From Bactrocera neohumeralis (Eukaryota; Arthropoda; Insecta; Diptera; Tephritidae), in NCBI RefSeq assembly GCF_024586455.1, contig NC_065923.1, positions 51,987,237 to 52,051,236 of the forward strand: a stretch of DNA of 64,000 bases, written 5' to 3'. Positions 24,865 to 36,650 of this stretch are shown here, piece by piece. Position numbers and translations under genes: made by a program. Each line of letters begins with the position of its first letter. Position 1 is the stretch's first letter. The notes under the pieces are model-generated. The model had not been told where the DNA came from. It ran no database searches and worked only from the letters and a program-made list of their open reading frames with translations.

Positions 24865-25753
24865 CAAGGTCTGTCGCAAAAGAAACAGAACTTTTTAAAT
24901 ATAATATATTGGTGGGTATATAAAATATATATATTTATAAAAATTTTAAGACAATGGATAATACAATCGATGTTATCGATCAAAAAGTGACAGCAGCTTT
25001 CGGTCATCGGTCGTAAAATGCAAAGAGCAAATATTAAATTTTGTTTTAAACTTGGGAAAACGTTTACTAAAACATTTCAAATGATGAAAAAAGTTTATGG
25101 TGACCAGTGCCTATCCCGTAGTAATGTGCATGAGTGGTTTAAGCAATTCCAAGAAGGTCGTGAGGACCTCTGTGACGATCAGAAGTCGGTCGTCTTCAGA
25201 AGTCAAAAATAAAGGCAATGCTGATTTGTTTTTACGATTCCGAGGGTATTGTACACCGAGAGTTCGTCCCACCTGGCCAAACGATTAATGCTGTGTTTTA
25301 CCTTGGTGTTATGAAGCGTCTTTTGTCACGCATTCGTCGTGCTCGACCACAATACCGTGAGGCAAGGTCCTGGCGCCTGTTGCACGATAATGCGCCGTGT
25401 CATCGGTCGACGCTTGTCACTGATTTTTTGACAAAAAACTCCATATTAACCATTAATCACTCACCCTACTCACCTGATCTGGCACCCTGTGATTTTTACC
25501 TATTTGGAAAACTCATTTGCCCACGAAAGGACACGAGTTTCAGGACATTTCAGCTATCCAAAAGGCGACGACCGATATTCTCAAGAGCATTCTGAAAAAT
25601 GACCTTAAACTCTCATTTGAAATGCTAATTGACCGGTCTAAACGCTGTATCGAAGCACAAGGAAACTACTTTGAATAAAAAAATATAACTTTTGAAAAAT
25701 ATATTTTTTTTGTTGTTTTTTTAACAGTCCTGTTTCTTTTGCGACAGACCTTG
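24865..25753 (+). mobile_element. Mariner element with internal deletion
   Basis: Both ends carry the inverted repeat 'caaggtctgtcgcaaaagaa', with one later mismatch. The transposase starts at the ATG at 25018 ('MQRANIKFCFKLGKTFT'). It keeps the first helix-turn-helix ('YGDQCLSRSNVHEWFKQFQEG'), then jumps near 25190 into 'SEGIVHREFVPPGQTINAVF', losing the second helix-turn-helix and the first catalytic Asp. The second Asp (GAT 25386-25388 in 'LLHDNAPCH') and third Asp (GAT 25491-25493 in 'APCDFYLF') are present with 34 residues between them, as in DD34D mariners. A frameshift near 25540 separates the C-terminal 'SKRCIEAQGNYFE'. The target duplication is blurred by flanking TATA/ACAT sequence. 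Confidence 0.9.
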
Positions 25754-25759
25754 TGTATA

Positions 25760-27565
25760 CATACATTTATCTATCTATATATACAGATGATTTACAAATT
25801 AGTCGTGTTCATACTATTTGATTTGGACAGAAAGCGGCGTTGACGACAAGTAACAAAAGAATATATATTTTAACCAAAAATGCAACAACAATAGTAATAG
25901 CCGAAACAGCCAAAAACGCTACTCTCTTCCTTCCTTTGCCTTCCTTAGCGAGCAAAATGTGTCAAAAGTTGAGCCCGTGGAAAAACGCAGAAATCCGCCA
26001 ACTTTATTTGTTTTCATTTGAACAATGTTGCCATTGCTCAATACGCACATATAGTTTTGCACACATCTAAGTTTTCAATTACAATTTTTCATAACATAAA
26101 ATATAAAAACTGAAAACAAACTATTAAAAATAGTTTATATATTTATAAATAATAGCATTCGACTCTGATTACTACAGTATATCGAGATTGGCAACCCTGC
26201 GTTGTGAGAGAGCAATCAGCTGACAAGTTTCTACGGCAAAAATCCAAATGCCGTGGATTCCTACGGCATCCTACGGCAAAGAGAGATGGGAGTAGCGTTT
26301 TTCGTTGTTCACTTACATTGCGCGCCCATAAGATAGGTCGTATCAGCTACACGGGCTACGGGTCTACGTTTTTGGCTGTTTGCGCTATAATACCCAACCA
26401 AACCAAACCAACCGTCAATCATCAAAAAAAAAATACTTCTGAACGAAAACGAAATTTTTAAAACAATCAAAAGCCAACATCGGAAACGTATACAATCGAA
26501 ACCAACTACCGCCGCAACAATAAACTCAAGCAGCAACAACAATAACTCTGCCAACAATTAGCATTATTCATATTTTTTGATTATGACACTCGCATTCGGA
26601 AATATTTTTTGTTTGTATTTTCGTAGTATTTCCAGCAATCAGTAAAGCTTGTATCGTGCTGTCTCAGCGCTGAACGAACAAGAAAATTGGCCAAGTGCAG
26701 TAGGCCATGCAAATAGCAAAGTAGGTCACTACCAGCATGTCGTGCCGCACCGCCCCGCGCAGCTTAGTGTTGAACGCGAGCTCCAAAAATATGTATGACG
26801 AACGACCGAACGACAGTGGCGGCGACGATAGCAACGGTAGCGACGCGAGCATGAAATTTCGAGTATAGCAGCAATGGAGTAGTGCTACAATAACAATTAC
26901 ATAAAGTAGATTTTTAAGTCCAAAAGCTGTTTAGTAATAACGCGAAGCAGCTGTGGCACTGTGAGTATAACGAGCACGATTAGTCGTTCGCTCTGCTATC
27001 GGGTTGTGAGCGCGCGCGCTCAATTGTATACTTTCAGTTTTATTTGATAATAATGTGGACGCTTATGGGCATTGAAATAGGTAGTGTGGTCTTATTGATG
27101 AACTTTAAGATACCATTTAGGTATATTTCATGGCTTTACTTAACCAAAATATATGGAAACACTGTTCATTTATATTTCGCCAATATTAATTTCAAATACA
27201 AATCCCAAACTCACTAAAAAACAATAAAATGCCTCATCTTTCTTGATATTATATATTATTATGGTCCACCAAAATTTGCACCAATCCCATCTGAAGACAT
27301 TATCATTTTCGATATCCCAAATTCTCTATATTGAAAAATGTTGAACAGTTCTTAAGAATACCAATAAGGGCAAAACTAATTATCAGGAAGAGATCCCATT
27401 AACTTCTATGGTAATTGGAGTGAAACTGTTCATCTCAGTAAAGTTGTTGTTGTTGCGTCAAAAAACAGTTATAAAATAATTTGGAGGAATAGTGGTTTCC
27501 AAAAGTAGACCGATGAGACAGCAAACGACGCCATATTTTTCCCTCGCTCTTTTGACATTTTTGAC
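25760..27565. other. Intergenic stretch
   Basis: No coding exon was recognised. The segment from 26160 to 27060 is less AT-rich, with CAA-rich runs (26500-26545) and CG-rich words (26720-26850 and 26995-27025), and could hold a promoter or untranslated exon. The 85-codon frame at 26204-26461 has no family resemblance. Confidence 0.3.
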
Positions 27566-27569
27566 GATC

Positions 27570-28590
27570 CAACAACTAATCAAAATTATTAAAATTTATG
27601 ATCGTCCTATCCGTTCTGTCAGATCAACAATTGAGCGTCAAGTGAAAAAATTTTAATTTAATTTGCCAGTAAGACAAACAAGTACCCGTAGTGTCGAGAA
27701 TATTGCTGGCGCTAGCGCATTAATTGAGGAAGACCCAAATCAGTCTCTCACACGTCGTTCTCAAGCGTTGGACAGCTCTGTGACGTCGTTGTGGCGAATT
27801 TAGTGAAAAGATCTTGGCCTACATCCTCACAAGATCAAATTGACGCAAGAACTGAAGCCGCTTGACCACCAGAATCGTCGTATGTTCGTGAATTGGGCTG
27901 AGCGACAACTTGAAAATGATCCGGATTTTTATCGAAAAATCATCTTCAACCATGAGGCTCATTTCTGGCTGAATGCCTTCGTCAGTAAGCAAAATACGCG
28001 TTATTGATCAGACAGCATTCAACACGTACTCCATGAGTCCATTGGAATCCGAAAATATTACGGTTTGGTGCGTTTTATGAGCCGGCGGCGTCTTTGGGCC
28101 GTCCTTCTTCCGCGATGATCAAGACCGGCACGTTACTATGAATGGGAATCGCTACCGCTCAATGATAACCGAATATTTTCGGGCCGAATTGGGTGATATA
28201 GCGCGACAAACCATACAATGAATGTCACCATCGATTTATTGAAAACCAAGTTTGGTGAACTTGTTATCTTACGAAATGGCTGAGTCAATTGGCCGCCTCG
28301 GTCGCACGATTTGACGCCGTTAGACTATTTCCTGTGAGGCTACGTCAAGTCTATGGTCTATGCCAACAAGCCAGCCACGATTGATGAACTTCGTACGAAT
28401 ATCTAACGTGAAATTGCAGCAGTATCGCAGTATTTTATGCTTGAAAACCGTCAAAAATTGGGTTAAGCATGCCCGTAGTGGCCATGCAAAAGAAATAGAG
28501 TTCGATACATAATGGCATCGAATGTTTTTTTACAGGAATTAAGAATTTCATTGATATCCAAACTTTTGTAGCGCTCATTAAAAAACCCAA
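27570..28590 (+). mobile_element. DUF4817-type DNA transposon, second decayed copy
   Basis: This is a sister of the copy at 5040-6067 and aligns along almost its whole length, including 'gtgtcgagaatattgctggc', 'gaactgaagccgcttgacca' and 'gtcaagtctatggtctatgc'. It is more damaged. The first catalytic motif reads 'FNHEAHFWLN', with Asp changed to His at 27951-27953. The segment that should carry 'QQDGA' and the second Asp is deleted near 28200. Several stops break the frame. The last part ('VYANKPATIDEL') is followed by 'ggaattaagaatttcattga', which matches the 3' end of the first copy. Confidence 0.8.
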
Positions 28591-29249
28591 CTGACGAAAT
28601 GGCAGAATCTCACATCAAAAAATCTATCTATAGGGGTATGTATGTATATTTAACGGGTTAACGTTTATGTTTCTTCAGTTCTAGATCCATCTGAAATCCC
28701 ATTGCTATAGTTAATTTAATTTAACACATTATTTTTCCATACAATTATTAAATTTGAACAATAATTTAAAGTGAATTAATCTATAAGCACCTATCTTTAG
28801 GGGGTCAATTTAGATCCATGGATCAAAACTTTTAACTAATCAAACTATTTTGCCATTTTTTTTAAGATAGGAATTACAGCATGCATAAAGCGAGTGTATC
28901 TATTCCAATAGCCTCAGCTGTATCGCACTCAAGTTGAGCGCTCCCAATTTTCAGAGCTTTTTAATGTCAGAGTGTTTGTTGTTGCGATTTCGTTTTCGCT
29001 ATTCGCAGCACAACCAAAGCAACAACTGCTAATTTAATGAAATGAAAAGTGAAAAAACAACAACAAAAATAGTAAATTTAAACAATTAAATAATACGAAA
29101 AGTCGAGCAATGTAAACAATAAAATGAATATTGTCAGCCACAAGTAATCTATGTACATATATTTATTTGAAGTATACATATGTATGTAAATATACATAAA
29201 TTTGTATGTGTTGGATATGTAAATGGCAGAAATAAACACCTAAATTATG
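28591..29249. other. Intergenic stretch
   Basis: No gene was recognised. ATGT/ACAT and AAATAA words are common. Confidence 0.35.
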
Positions 29250-29620
29250 CACAAAATAAATAATTAAAATTTAAACAAAAGCAACAATTGTGGGCCGAAC
29301 GAACTCATTAAAAAAACATCAAATCCCCTCCCGCCCCCACTGTCCGCCGCTGGCAAAGCGCAAGCGACGCGTGAGTAAGCATCCGGCGAGCGCAGCGCCG
29401 AGCAACCATGCGGCCGCTTGCGCGCCGCGGGAGCCACTGTGCCGCGGCAACGGCGGCGGAGCGCAGCAGTGACACTCATAAATTGTTACATCACAGCGAG
29501 CGACCACTTTTGACTGCAGCTTTTATTGTTATTGTAATGTCTTATTTATTTATTTTTATTATTTTTTATTTTTCGCTTTTGAGCATTTTATTTTTGGCGA
29601 GTACTGTAGCGTTGTAAGTA
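29250..29620. promoter_or_regulatory. Small CG-rich island, possible untranslated first exon (plus strand)
   Basis: 29320-29475 is the most CG-rich stretch of this part of the window ('gcggccgcttgcgcgccgcg'). A strong 5' splice-donor-like sequence GTGAGTAAG follows 'agcgacgc' near 29370, and a second, GTAAGTAA, lies near 29612. Frames through it (about 60-70 codons on each strand) do not resemble proteins. A non-coding first exon followed by a long intron is a plausible reading, but it is an inference with no transcript support. Confidence 0.3.
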
Positions 29621-31790
29621 ATTTTGCTTCTATTTATGTCTCTTTTGATATTTTGTAATTTCATGTTATTGTTGTTGCTGCAGTGCTGATATTGCGCTTA
29701 TTGCTAAAAACGCTATCGCGCTTTTGTGCGCTTTGTTTTTCGACGCTGCTGCTGTTGTTGCTATTGTTTCTTGACTGCCTGAGAATAAGCAATTGCAGTT
29801 AACCCCATTGTTTACCTCTCAACCCCCTTCTCTTAATGGGGTTTCATCGTTAATTTCTACTTTTTTTATTCGACGTGTTTTAATGGTCTTTATGGTTATT
29901 GTTGTTGGCCAGACTATTAATCGAGAGAATCGCGCGCTCATTTCGAAACACGCTAAGAGCACAAGCTTTTTATTACCGGCAACTTATGGCTGGTACATTA
30001 GAGGGCGTTACACTGAAAAAAATTCAAGTTGAAAACAAAAACAATTAAAAAAAATTAAAAGATTGTGGAATACCCAAACGCTGTTTAAGTGGAAAAACGT
30101 TATCAGATCGTGCTATAAATCTTTGGAATCGCAGACCGACGGAGCGCCTTTCTAAGCTATCCAAATGTGATCCCTGTTAGGACCGATCTTTTAACCCAAT
30201 CTAAGCTTCTTCAAGGTGAAAAAATTTATATATGTATTTTATATTATATACTATATGGTTTACTTAATACACTATTTTTAACAGGTGGACGCGTGTCCAA
30301 ACATCCTGTAGGTCTTTTAAAGCACTTTAGCTCGAAGAAATATACACAAAATAGATCTGTAATCAAATGAACTTTATTAAGTTAAATATTTTTTAATTTT
30401 TTCATTCAGCATGTGTGAGTAGGTGGCAACCTTCTATCATTATTTTGCTTCAAACCAAATGATCCAACAATACAATTTATTTCAATAACTTTAGAAAAAC
30501 TCGCTCTTTTAAAAGTTCAGCTGAATATTCATACATGACCATTACAAGGATTCGTATTCTCGACAAATCGTTAAATTATAGAAAAACTGTGTTTTCTTTT
30601 CAACAGGCTGTTAAAAGCACTCTATCGTGAAAACCCCACCCAAAGTAGTAAATAGTTGCTTTAGAAATGGCTTAAATGATCTTCTATTTAATAGGTGTAC
30701 TCTATAATTGTCAACAATAAACGATTAAAAATTGTATGACTTAAGCACTAGCCTGCGGGTTGCCTTTGATGAGCATGTTCCAGCCCTACAAGAGTTAGGT
30801 TTTCGTCAATTTATCCATGTCTGGTTGGTACCTACAGAACCTCTGAGCTCATTTTTCCTTAAGAGCACTACAAATTTTTTCTGTGTTTTTTTCAGACGTG
30901 GCTCTAGTATATAGTATATTTGGTTACTCTCTAAAAGAACTTTACAAGGTACGTATACGCCGTGTGCAACGTATTTTTAACAAATTAAGAGAATTCATTA
31001 AGCAATTATACACAATAGTAAAAACATAAAAACATACTTATACATATATTTATTTGTACTTTTATGCTTAGTTTTGTGCGTGTGTATGTTCGTGTAATTA
31101 AAACAACAATAAGAAGATAAACAATAGTGGATAAAGGCAGAAATTGCTTGCCTTGTTTGTCATACTCGCATAGTTTTTTAGGTCGGAGTGTACAAACAAA
31201 AAAGGAGAAACACTAATCCTCTCACACACACTCATACATACATACAAGTTAATGTAAGCGCGTACAGTAAACGCCCATTAAATGCAACATACAAACTTAT
31301 CCCAATAACAGTGATTATACATATGGAGGTCGGTACATATTTTCTGGTTTTACTTTTGCAGATTTGTTGTTGTGCTGATATGATTTTGATATACAATACA
31401 ACTACTTACTTATACATGCATATACGAATATGTTTGTGTTTGCCAAACGAACGTACATAGATTACAAACTCATTCGAGCAGTCGTGTTTATGTGAGCTTA
31501 AAGCTCGCCTCCTGCCAAAGCATGTTTTTGTTATGTTTGAAATCGCGAAGTATAAAAAATTTCTTAAAATTTGATGAAAAATATTCAAAAGATTAAGAAA
31601 ATGCCAAATAAAATTATTTTGAAAATAATGGGCAACTCTTTAAATTTGTTATTAACTTTTTTTAGACTAGAATGAGCTTTGGAAACGTTTTTTGTTGTGA
31701 ATTAATGTAGTGGCGGATTGCCACCTGCTGTTTGAAAGTTTTTGAGATAAGGAAACGCCATAATATGGTTACCAAACTCAAACTTACTGC
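29621..31790. other. Intergenic or intronic stretch
   Basis: No coding exon, RNA or transposon was recognised in about 2.2 kb. CTG/TTG triplet runs lie at 29745-29770. Confidence 0.35.
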
Positions 31791-31794
31791 CTAA

Positions 31795-32262
31795 AATAAT
31801 GAATTGAAATGACAGAGTTCATAAAATAAATAAAGCACAAAAGTTAAATAAAGTTAAAAAATAATACCATATTTATGAATAATAAACTAATACAGAAGAT
31901 AACAAAAAAAATATAAACTATATTATTTTATTTGTAAAAGAAAATAAGTAAAATAAGATAAGTTTATGGTTTTAAAAATAAACCAAAACAAATAGATAAA
32001 AAATTAAAAATTGTTAGATAAAATATAATAAAATATTAGTAAATAAAAATAATAAATTATTAAATAAAATTAAGTTAAATAAAATGAAAGAAAAAAAGCA
32101 ATAAAAAAATATTGAAAATATTTTATATTATAATAATATTAAAAAAAAAATAAACTCCAATCAAAAAATTAAAAATGAGTAATAAAAAAATAAAATTATT
32201 GAAAACAAAAAAAAATAAATCAATTAAAAATAAAAATTTCAAATAAAATAAAATTATATATA
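31795..32262. repeat. AAATAA-rich low-complexity tract
   Basis: About 470 bp consist almost only of A and T, with strong A excess on the plus strand and constant 'aaataaa', 'ataaaat' and 'ttaaata' words. G and C are very rare. It directly abuts the transposon at 32270. Confidence 0.7.
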
Positions 32263-32269
32263 ACGGGTG

Positions 32270-33004
32270 ATCCAAGTAGAGGTACCTTTTTAGTAGCCTT
32301 TTTTTGACAAATAACACTTGAGTCGTGTCAAGATGTCATGTTATTTTTGTTCACTATTGTTTGGCATTTCCTCACGGAAAGACTCACGCCTGAACAACGT
32401 TTACAAATCGTTCAACTTTATTAAGAAAACTTAAGTTCTGTATTGTGGGCTGCTGAAATCATCGGTCTATATTTCTTCCAAAATGATGCCGGTGAGAACG
32501 TAACCGTCAATGCCGACCGTTATAGGGTCATGATAACCGACTATTTGATGTCCGAAATTGAAGCTCGTGATCTCGACGACATTTGATTTAAACAAGATGG
32601 CGCTACTTCCACACATCGCATCAATCAATAGATTTATTGAGAGAACACTTCAGTGAGCAGAGAATTTGACGTTTTGGGTCGGTCGATTGACCACCAAGAT
32701 CGTGTAATATCGCACCGTTAGACTGTGGGTATATATAAAGTCTAAAGTCTATGCGGAACTTCGATTCAGGCCTTGGAGCAAAACATCACGTTTGTCATTC
32801 GCCTGTTACTTATTGAAATGCTCGAATGAGTCATCGAAAATTGGACTCAACGGATGGACCATCGGAGACGTAGCTGCAGCCAACATTTGAAAGTGATAAT
32901 CTTCAAAAAATAAATGCCAAAGAATGTTATTTCGAGTCCACATTCCTCACTAAATTTTCATTTTTTCTTTAAAAAAGTAACGGACCTCGAAATGGATCGC
33001 CCTT
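32270..33004 (+). mobile_element. Deleted DUF4817-type DNA transposon, relative of 24004-24846
   Basis: The left end 'cgggtgatccaagtagaggt' and the right end (reverse complement 'aaagggcgatccatttcgag') form an imperfect inverted repeat. A TA lies on each side. The transposase keeps only a short N-terminus ('HFLTERLTPEQRLQIVQLY'), then jumps to the second half: 'GENVTVNADRYRVMITDYL', 'KQDGAT' with the second catalytic Asp, and 'VIENWTQRMD'. Stops and a large deletion make it dead. The deletion differs from that in the 24004 copy, so the two derivatives arose separately. Confidence 0.8.
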
Positions 33005-33478
33005 TACTGAACTAAAGCAAATGAAGATTGAAGTGATTTAAAGTATTTTTTGTTTACGATGGGTTACGACTCCTTTATACCAATAAATAACTCTCTATTT
33101 TTATTTTAAGATTGTTTGGATGGGTAACAAACCATAAATAAACTACTTTTTAGCAAAACATAATTGAGCACATTAGGCAAATGATAGCAAAAATTTCCTA
33201 GAACGTAGTATTTTTTGTGTTTTTTTTTTGTCAATGGATATAGAGGAAAATTTTTAACTCAAATTCGTAACGTATTTTTTGTGTTTTTTTTTTGTCAATG
33301 GACATGCGCAGAAGATGCAGTTACTTGTAGATAAATTATCTGAATACTCAAATAAAGTCGTCCATTCAATCCAATTGCTATGGGGATGGGATGTTACGTA
33401 CACAGGTCAAGGATTTTCAAAAAATCTAATTGTTAGCTGAAAGTAATGCCAGAAATATGTTTCCATTGCTAGTTTAGG
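33005..33478. other. Intergenic stretch with a short duplication
   Basis: No gene was recognised. A word of about 33 bp ('gtattttttgtgtttttttt' followed by 'tttgtcaatgga') occurs at about 33208-33239 and again at 33271-33303. Confidence 0.5.
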
Positions 33479-33479
33479 T

Positions 33480-33995
33480 TAGGTTAGATGGCCGATCTAG
33501 AGAGATCGCACCTGACCGGCTATATGTAGTCCCTTGTAAAGCCATAGAACAGAAGAACTCCTGTGCTCAAACTTATAAATTAGCAAACGCTTAGCAACCA
33601 ATACAAATTTGCACGCGAGTTTCATTCCCAATCCCGCCAGTTCGGTGGGATGTCTGAAGGTATGCGCTCCCAAGCGTTTAAGGCTTGACCTCCCAAACGC
33701 GGGTAAGTCACGAAGGAAGTTTGTTCCCATCTCATCTTTTTCAATACAGTTTCTGTAGATGGCATCTCGTAAGATTCCCAGTAATACAGCATGGACGCCA
33801 ATAGGACAATGGCCTGTTAAAAGCCCCATAACTAGGAAGATGCTAGCCTTACTGATCTCTTGCGATCGATTTTGAACCAAAAGGCTTTCGCCATAGTGAA
33901 TGTATCGGTGGCGGCCTAGCGCTGTCCAAGCTCTCGCGAAGCCAAGATATCTTTTAGTAGATTCCATTGTAACAATAGTGGACCTGTACAATCCG
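33480..33995 (-). mobile_element. Non-LTR retrotransposon 3' end with RNase H-associated tail
   Basis: The minus-strand frame 33991-33497 (164 codons) reads through the end of an ORF2-like protein. It shows 'ARAWTALGRHRYIHYG', the conserved 'LLTGHCPIGVHAVLLGIL', a degraded 'CR.C' knuckle ('AIYRNCIEKDEMGTNFL'), 'LPAFGRSSLKRLGAHTF' and 'HPTELAGLGMKLACKFV'. The 3' side (33465-33490 on the plus strand) is 'agtttaggttaggttag', a TAACC-type tail. A second copy of the same family is at 54840-55600. The upstream RNase H and RT are absent here. Confidence 0.8.
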
Positions 33996-34229
33996 TTCTT
34001 AAATGTCTATTACGGAATACATTTTTTGTCCAAAGTTCGGTAATACTAGTTTCTACTTTTTTAATTTATTTAAATTATGTGTTTTGAAAAGAAAACAAAA
34101 TTTAATTTATATTGTGTTGAAAATCAATTATTTGCGATTTTTCTACATTTTTTTCAATGTAACGCAGCTTGATAAACAACATTTTTTGGTTTCTGTTCCG
34201 GTGTGTAAATGTACAGAAAAGATGGTTTT

Positions 34230-36121
34230 CAAACCCGTGAGCACTCCACGTATATCTGGCCGTGTGAAAAACTAGCATTTCCAAATTTATGCCACACACT
34301 AAGCGACTATCCTTGTGTCCTGTTGATTGTCATCTCAAATGCAATTTTCCCTGGAAACGGAATACGTTTGAACTGAGATGTCAAATCGATAGAACTCAAG
34401 GGAATTCGTAGAATCAAGCATTCTGCCCCCTTGTATTCAACAGCGCAGATTGCGGAACATAATAACGACAGATTCAACATTGAGACGCAAATGATGCGGT
34501 GGCATACCAAGCCTCTCCAAAGAATTTAAAAATTCCACTGGATAATTCATGACGTCGTCTTCTTTATCAAGATCTTTATCGATTCGTATGAGCGCAAGTC
34601 TCCCAGAATTTGACTTTGAATCTTCCAGTTTAAGTCAACAGCATCGGTATTTTGGGCAGCTAATATTACGCGAGCACATTGGCCAATGTCCAAACATTCG
34701 GGATGAGTTCATCTTTCGCGAATTGATAAATTGCAGATGGAATTGATATCAAACCACCGGAAGTGACCAATTTCCAATTCTTAGCGAATACAATGTAAAA
34801 TGTCTTCGGCAATGTCATTTCTGTTTGTATCCCATAATCGACGCGGATTTGAATGGTGATATGTCGAAATGATCATCGCGAAAAGTGTGCGAACGTCATT
34901 CACATTCGAAGTAGCTATCGCATCTTCCATTGTTTGATTTCAGTGATTATCAGGTTCCAGCAATTGTAATTGCTGGCTTGCTTCTCAAAAAGTTGCACAC
35001 ACTATACCATTCACAAAACGCATTGACTTATGAACTTCAACCGCGTACAATAATCAATAGCAACCGAAGGTAGAAGCAATCGTCGTTTTTCGGGTGGATT
35101 GTGTAAATTCGTCCCAATGTATTAGTTGAGAACACAACTGGATGTCCATCTACTGGTTGGCTTTGCTTTCTGCGTAACTATTTCTTCGACGATGCAATCT
35201 ATGTATAATATCAAGGCATTTTCGAATAGAGCAATGTTCTCGCAAACGGATCACTGACGAAAGTTGAGAAAAAACTCGTCAATGTTAATTTTGTTGCTGG
35301 TGGTGTTTCCAATGGCTGTACAGGATTTTCCAAATTAACTGCGAGATGAATTGCAAAAGTAAATATCGTACAAAGTGCTTTATTGCAGTTCACGTTTCGA
35401 CCGTTTCGTTCAAGACCAATAAACGCCATGTTGCTTCCTTGGGTGACGTACTTAAAAACGTATTTTATCGATTTCACCAAACTGCAATACTCAACATTGA
35501 TATGAGTTTTGAATGTGAATTAGACAATAGTGGTGAATATAATACGATCCACCCTTCTAAATTGAATGCTGAATATTCTGTCATTGTTGTCTGGTGAGCG
35601 ACGTCGATGGAGTGGATATCCATCATTTCCAGTTTGTGTTTCCGAAAGAAAAGCACGTGGATAATGTTTCGTGCATTTATTGTCAGACATACAAACCGAA
35701 AAGGGATTGTGGTGTCCGCAAGGTCCATGAACCATATTGGTTGTCACCACTTCGTATAAAACTGGATCTTTCTCTGTGTCAGGAATTTCCGCAGAAATGA
35801 TTTTATCAAATTGATCCAAAGAAGAATGTGTGCGTGCAGCAAACCTTTCTTTTGCCACTCAATAGAGTACATCTAGCATCTTACAGCACCACATATACGT
35901 TGCTTGAAGATAAAGTCCATCAAACATCGTAATTGTTGTTTGAGAAGTCGTGCTGTGATATCGTGACGATCGCTTGCTGATTGACCATGATCCATAATTC
36001 CGCACGTATGTATGTCTTCGCATCCTGGGAGCACTCGGTCATGTGCCTTGGGCCAATATATGTAGATGCCAAAAATAAGGCCGACCGATATTAGCGCGAC
36101 CTCTTCGTGGCATCGTAACAA
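34230..36121 (-). mobile_element. Decayed Helitron (HUH Rep plus Pif1-like helicase remnant)
   Basis: Read on the minus strand with frameshifts, this is a RepHel protein of a rolling-circle Helitron. The Rep part starts near 36121 and includes 'SDRHDITARLLKQQLRCLMDF'-like sequence. It continues with the HUH motif His-Ala-His at 35836-35828 ('GLLHAHIL'), then 'NMVHGPCGHHNP', 'CTKHYPR' and 'TGNDGYPLHRRRSP'. The two catalytic tyrosines lie in 'KYVFKY' (35462-35448), followed by 'DPFARTLLYSKMP' (to 35211). Most of the helicase is missing. Its end survives as 'PVEFLNSL', 'PFPGKIAFEMTINRTQG' (near 34310-34370) and 'SFSHGQIYVECS' (about 34240-34275). Stops and frameshifts are many. Confidence 0.85.
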
Positions 36122-36650
36122 ATTTCAATCTGTAATTGATCACTTTGTGTGAAACACACATAACGTTTTCAATGAATAAGTTTCAATAATTTTTCTTTTG
36201 AATAGCCGGAATAAAGAAAGCAAACAACAAATTTGAACGATTCAAATAATTGTAAAACAAAACAAAAAAAATTATGAAAAATGTTACTTTTTGGAATTGT
36301 TCAATTTTCCAAATTTTCGTCACGAAAAGCATGCGTTTTTTAATTTCTAAACTTTCCTTGATCCACAGCAAACAACCTCTGAAAATTTCATCAAGATTGG
36401 TTCAGCCATTCTCGAGCCTTAGCGTTACTGACAAACAAACATTCATTCGTTGTATGGGAAAAATAAAAGGGCTGTTTTTAGGGCGTTTTCGGCAACTATT
36501 CGATTTTTTTCTCGCCGTAAAAACCATCTTTGAACTTCAACGTACATTAAAAAAAAAGAATTGGCCAAATTGGTCCAGGCGTTGTTGAGTTATGCGCTTA
36601 GCAACACATTTTGCGATTCATTTTTATACGGACATTATACATAAATAGAT
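36122..36650. repeat. Non-coding sequence beside the Helitron, probable Helitron or other repeat
   Basis: The block contains 'aatttcatcaagattggttc' followed by 'agccattctcgagcc' and 'tgacaaacaaacattcattc' (36380-36445). This wording is typical of insect dispersed repeats, often the untranslated parts of Helitrons or LINEs. The 104-codon plus-strand frame at 36274-36588 is not recognisable as protein. I could not find a TC start or CTRR end. Confidence 0.4.

Noticed and set aside
33497..33991. 164-codon frame as a host gene
   Set aside because: It carries 'LLTGHCPIGVH' and the zinc-knuckle tail of retrotransposons and has a degraded sister at 54840-55600.
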